From Victivallales bacterium (GTDB taxonomy: Bacteria; Verrucomicrobiota; Lentisphaeria; Oligosphaerales; Oligosphaeraceae), in NCBI GenBank assembly GCA_017615955.1, contig JAFZZD010000585.1:1-6064 (forward strand): a stretch of DNA of 6,064 nucleotides, given 5' to 3'. Of the stretch, positions 6,057 to 6,064 are shown in pieces. The notes beneath the pieces were generated by a model. That model had not been told where the DNA came from and did no database searches. It saw only the letters and a program-made list of their open reading frames with translations. Position 1 is the stretch's first letter. Each line of letters begins with the position of its first letter. The position numbers and the translations under genes are program-made.

Positions 6057-6064
6057 ATGCCAAA
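6057..6064 (+). CDS. Start of a further plus-strand gene, cut by the window edge
   Basis: ATG at 6057-6059 followed by CCA and an incomplete codon. A strong ribosome binding site, AAAGGA (6044-6049), lies 7 bases upstream. The position after ftsY and in the same direction fits a downstream gene, possibly in the same transcription unit if the hairpin at 5962-6033 does not end it. Nothing can be said about the product. Confidence 0.45.

Noticed and set aside
1..6064. CRISPR arrays, tRNA or rRNA genes, transposases, integrases and defence or toxin-antitoxin genes.
   Set aside because: None seen: no regularly spaced repeats with unique spacers, no cloverleaf-like segment in the gaps, and every sizeable open frame outside the five complete genes is a shadow.

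Overview
The window reads as ordinary chromosomal DNA from a bacterium of the Planctomycetota-Verrucomicrobiota-Lentisphaerota (PVC) group, perhaps Lentisphaerota. This is inference. It rests on a secreted DUF4838 / GH67-N-like protein with a C-terminal CBM9-like domain, an architecture I associate mainly with that group, and on two families of short-period palindromic intergenic repeats often seen in such genomes. Base composition looks even across all genes, slightly above 50% G+C by eye, and there is no sign of a mobile island.

Layout. Positions 1-39 hold a tandem octamer repeat (TCTGCGYY) cut by the window edge. Positions 46-2514 on the minus strand encode a large secreted protein of glycan-degrading type. 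Positions 2515-2734 are a divergent intergenic region with candidate promoters in both directions and a candidate operator on the ribBA side. From 2735 to 5943 on the plus strand lies a tight four-gene block: ribBA (bifunctional DHBP synthase / GTP cyclohydrolase II), ribH (lumazine synthase), nusB (antitermination / rRNA processing factor) and ftsY (SRP receptor GTPase). Gaps are 48, 29 and 0 bases, so co-transcription is likely. Positions 5962-6033 form a long imperfect hairpin built from 10-base CACAGATT units. At 6057 a further plus-strand gene seems to begin, with a good ribosome binding site, but only its first codons are in the window.

How the genes work together. RibBA makes both committed precursors of riboflavin: from ribulose 5-phosphate (3,4-dihydroxy-2-butanone 4-phosphate) and from GTP (the pyrimidine branch). 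RibH joins the butanone phosphate to the pyrimidine to give lumazine. The deaminase/reductase (RibD) and riboflavin synthase (RibE) are not in the window. nusB behind ribH is a widely conserved linkage, and ftsY adds a housekeeping secretion gene. The DUF4838 gene is divergent and probably a separate transcription unit.

I found no evidence for a novel multi-gene system. The items most worth a second look are the two phased repeat families, an inverted repeat centred on the candidate -10 element of ribBA, and sequence deviations in the DUF4838 protein and in the RibH active-site loop.
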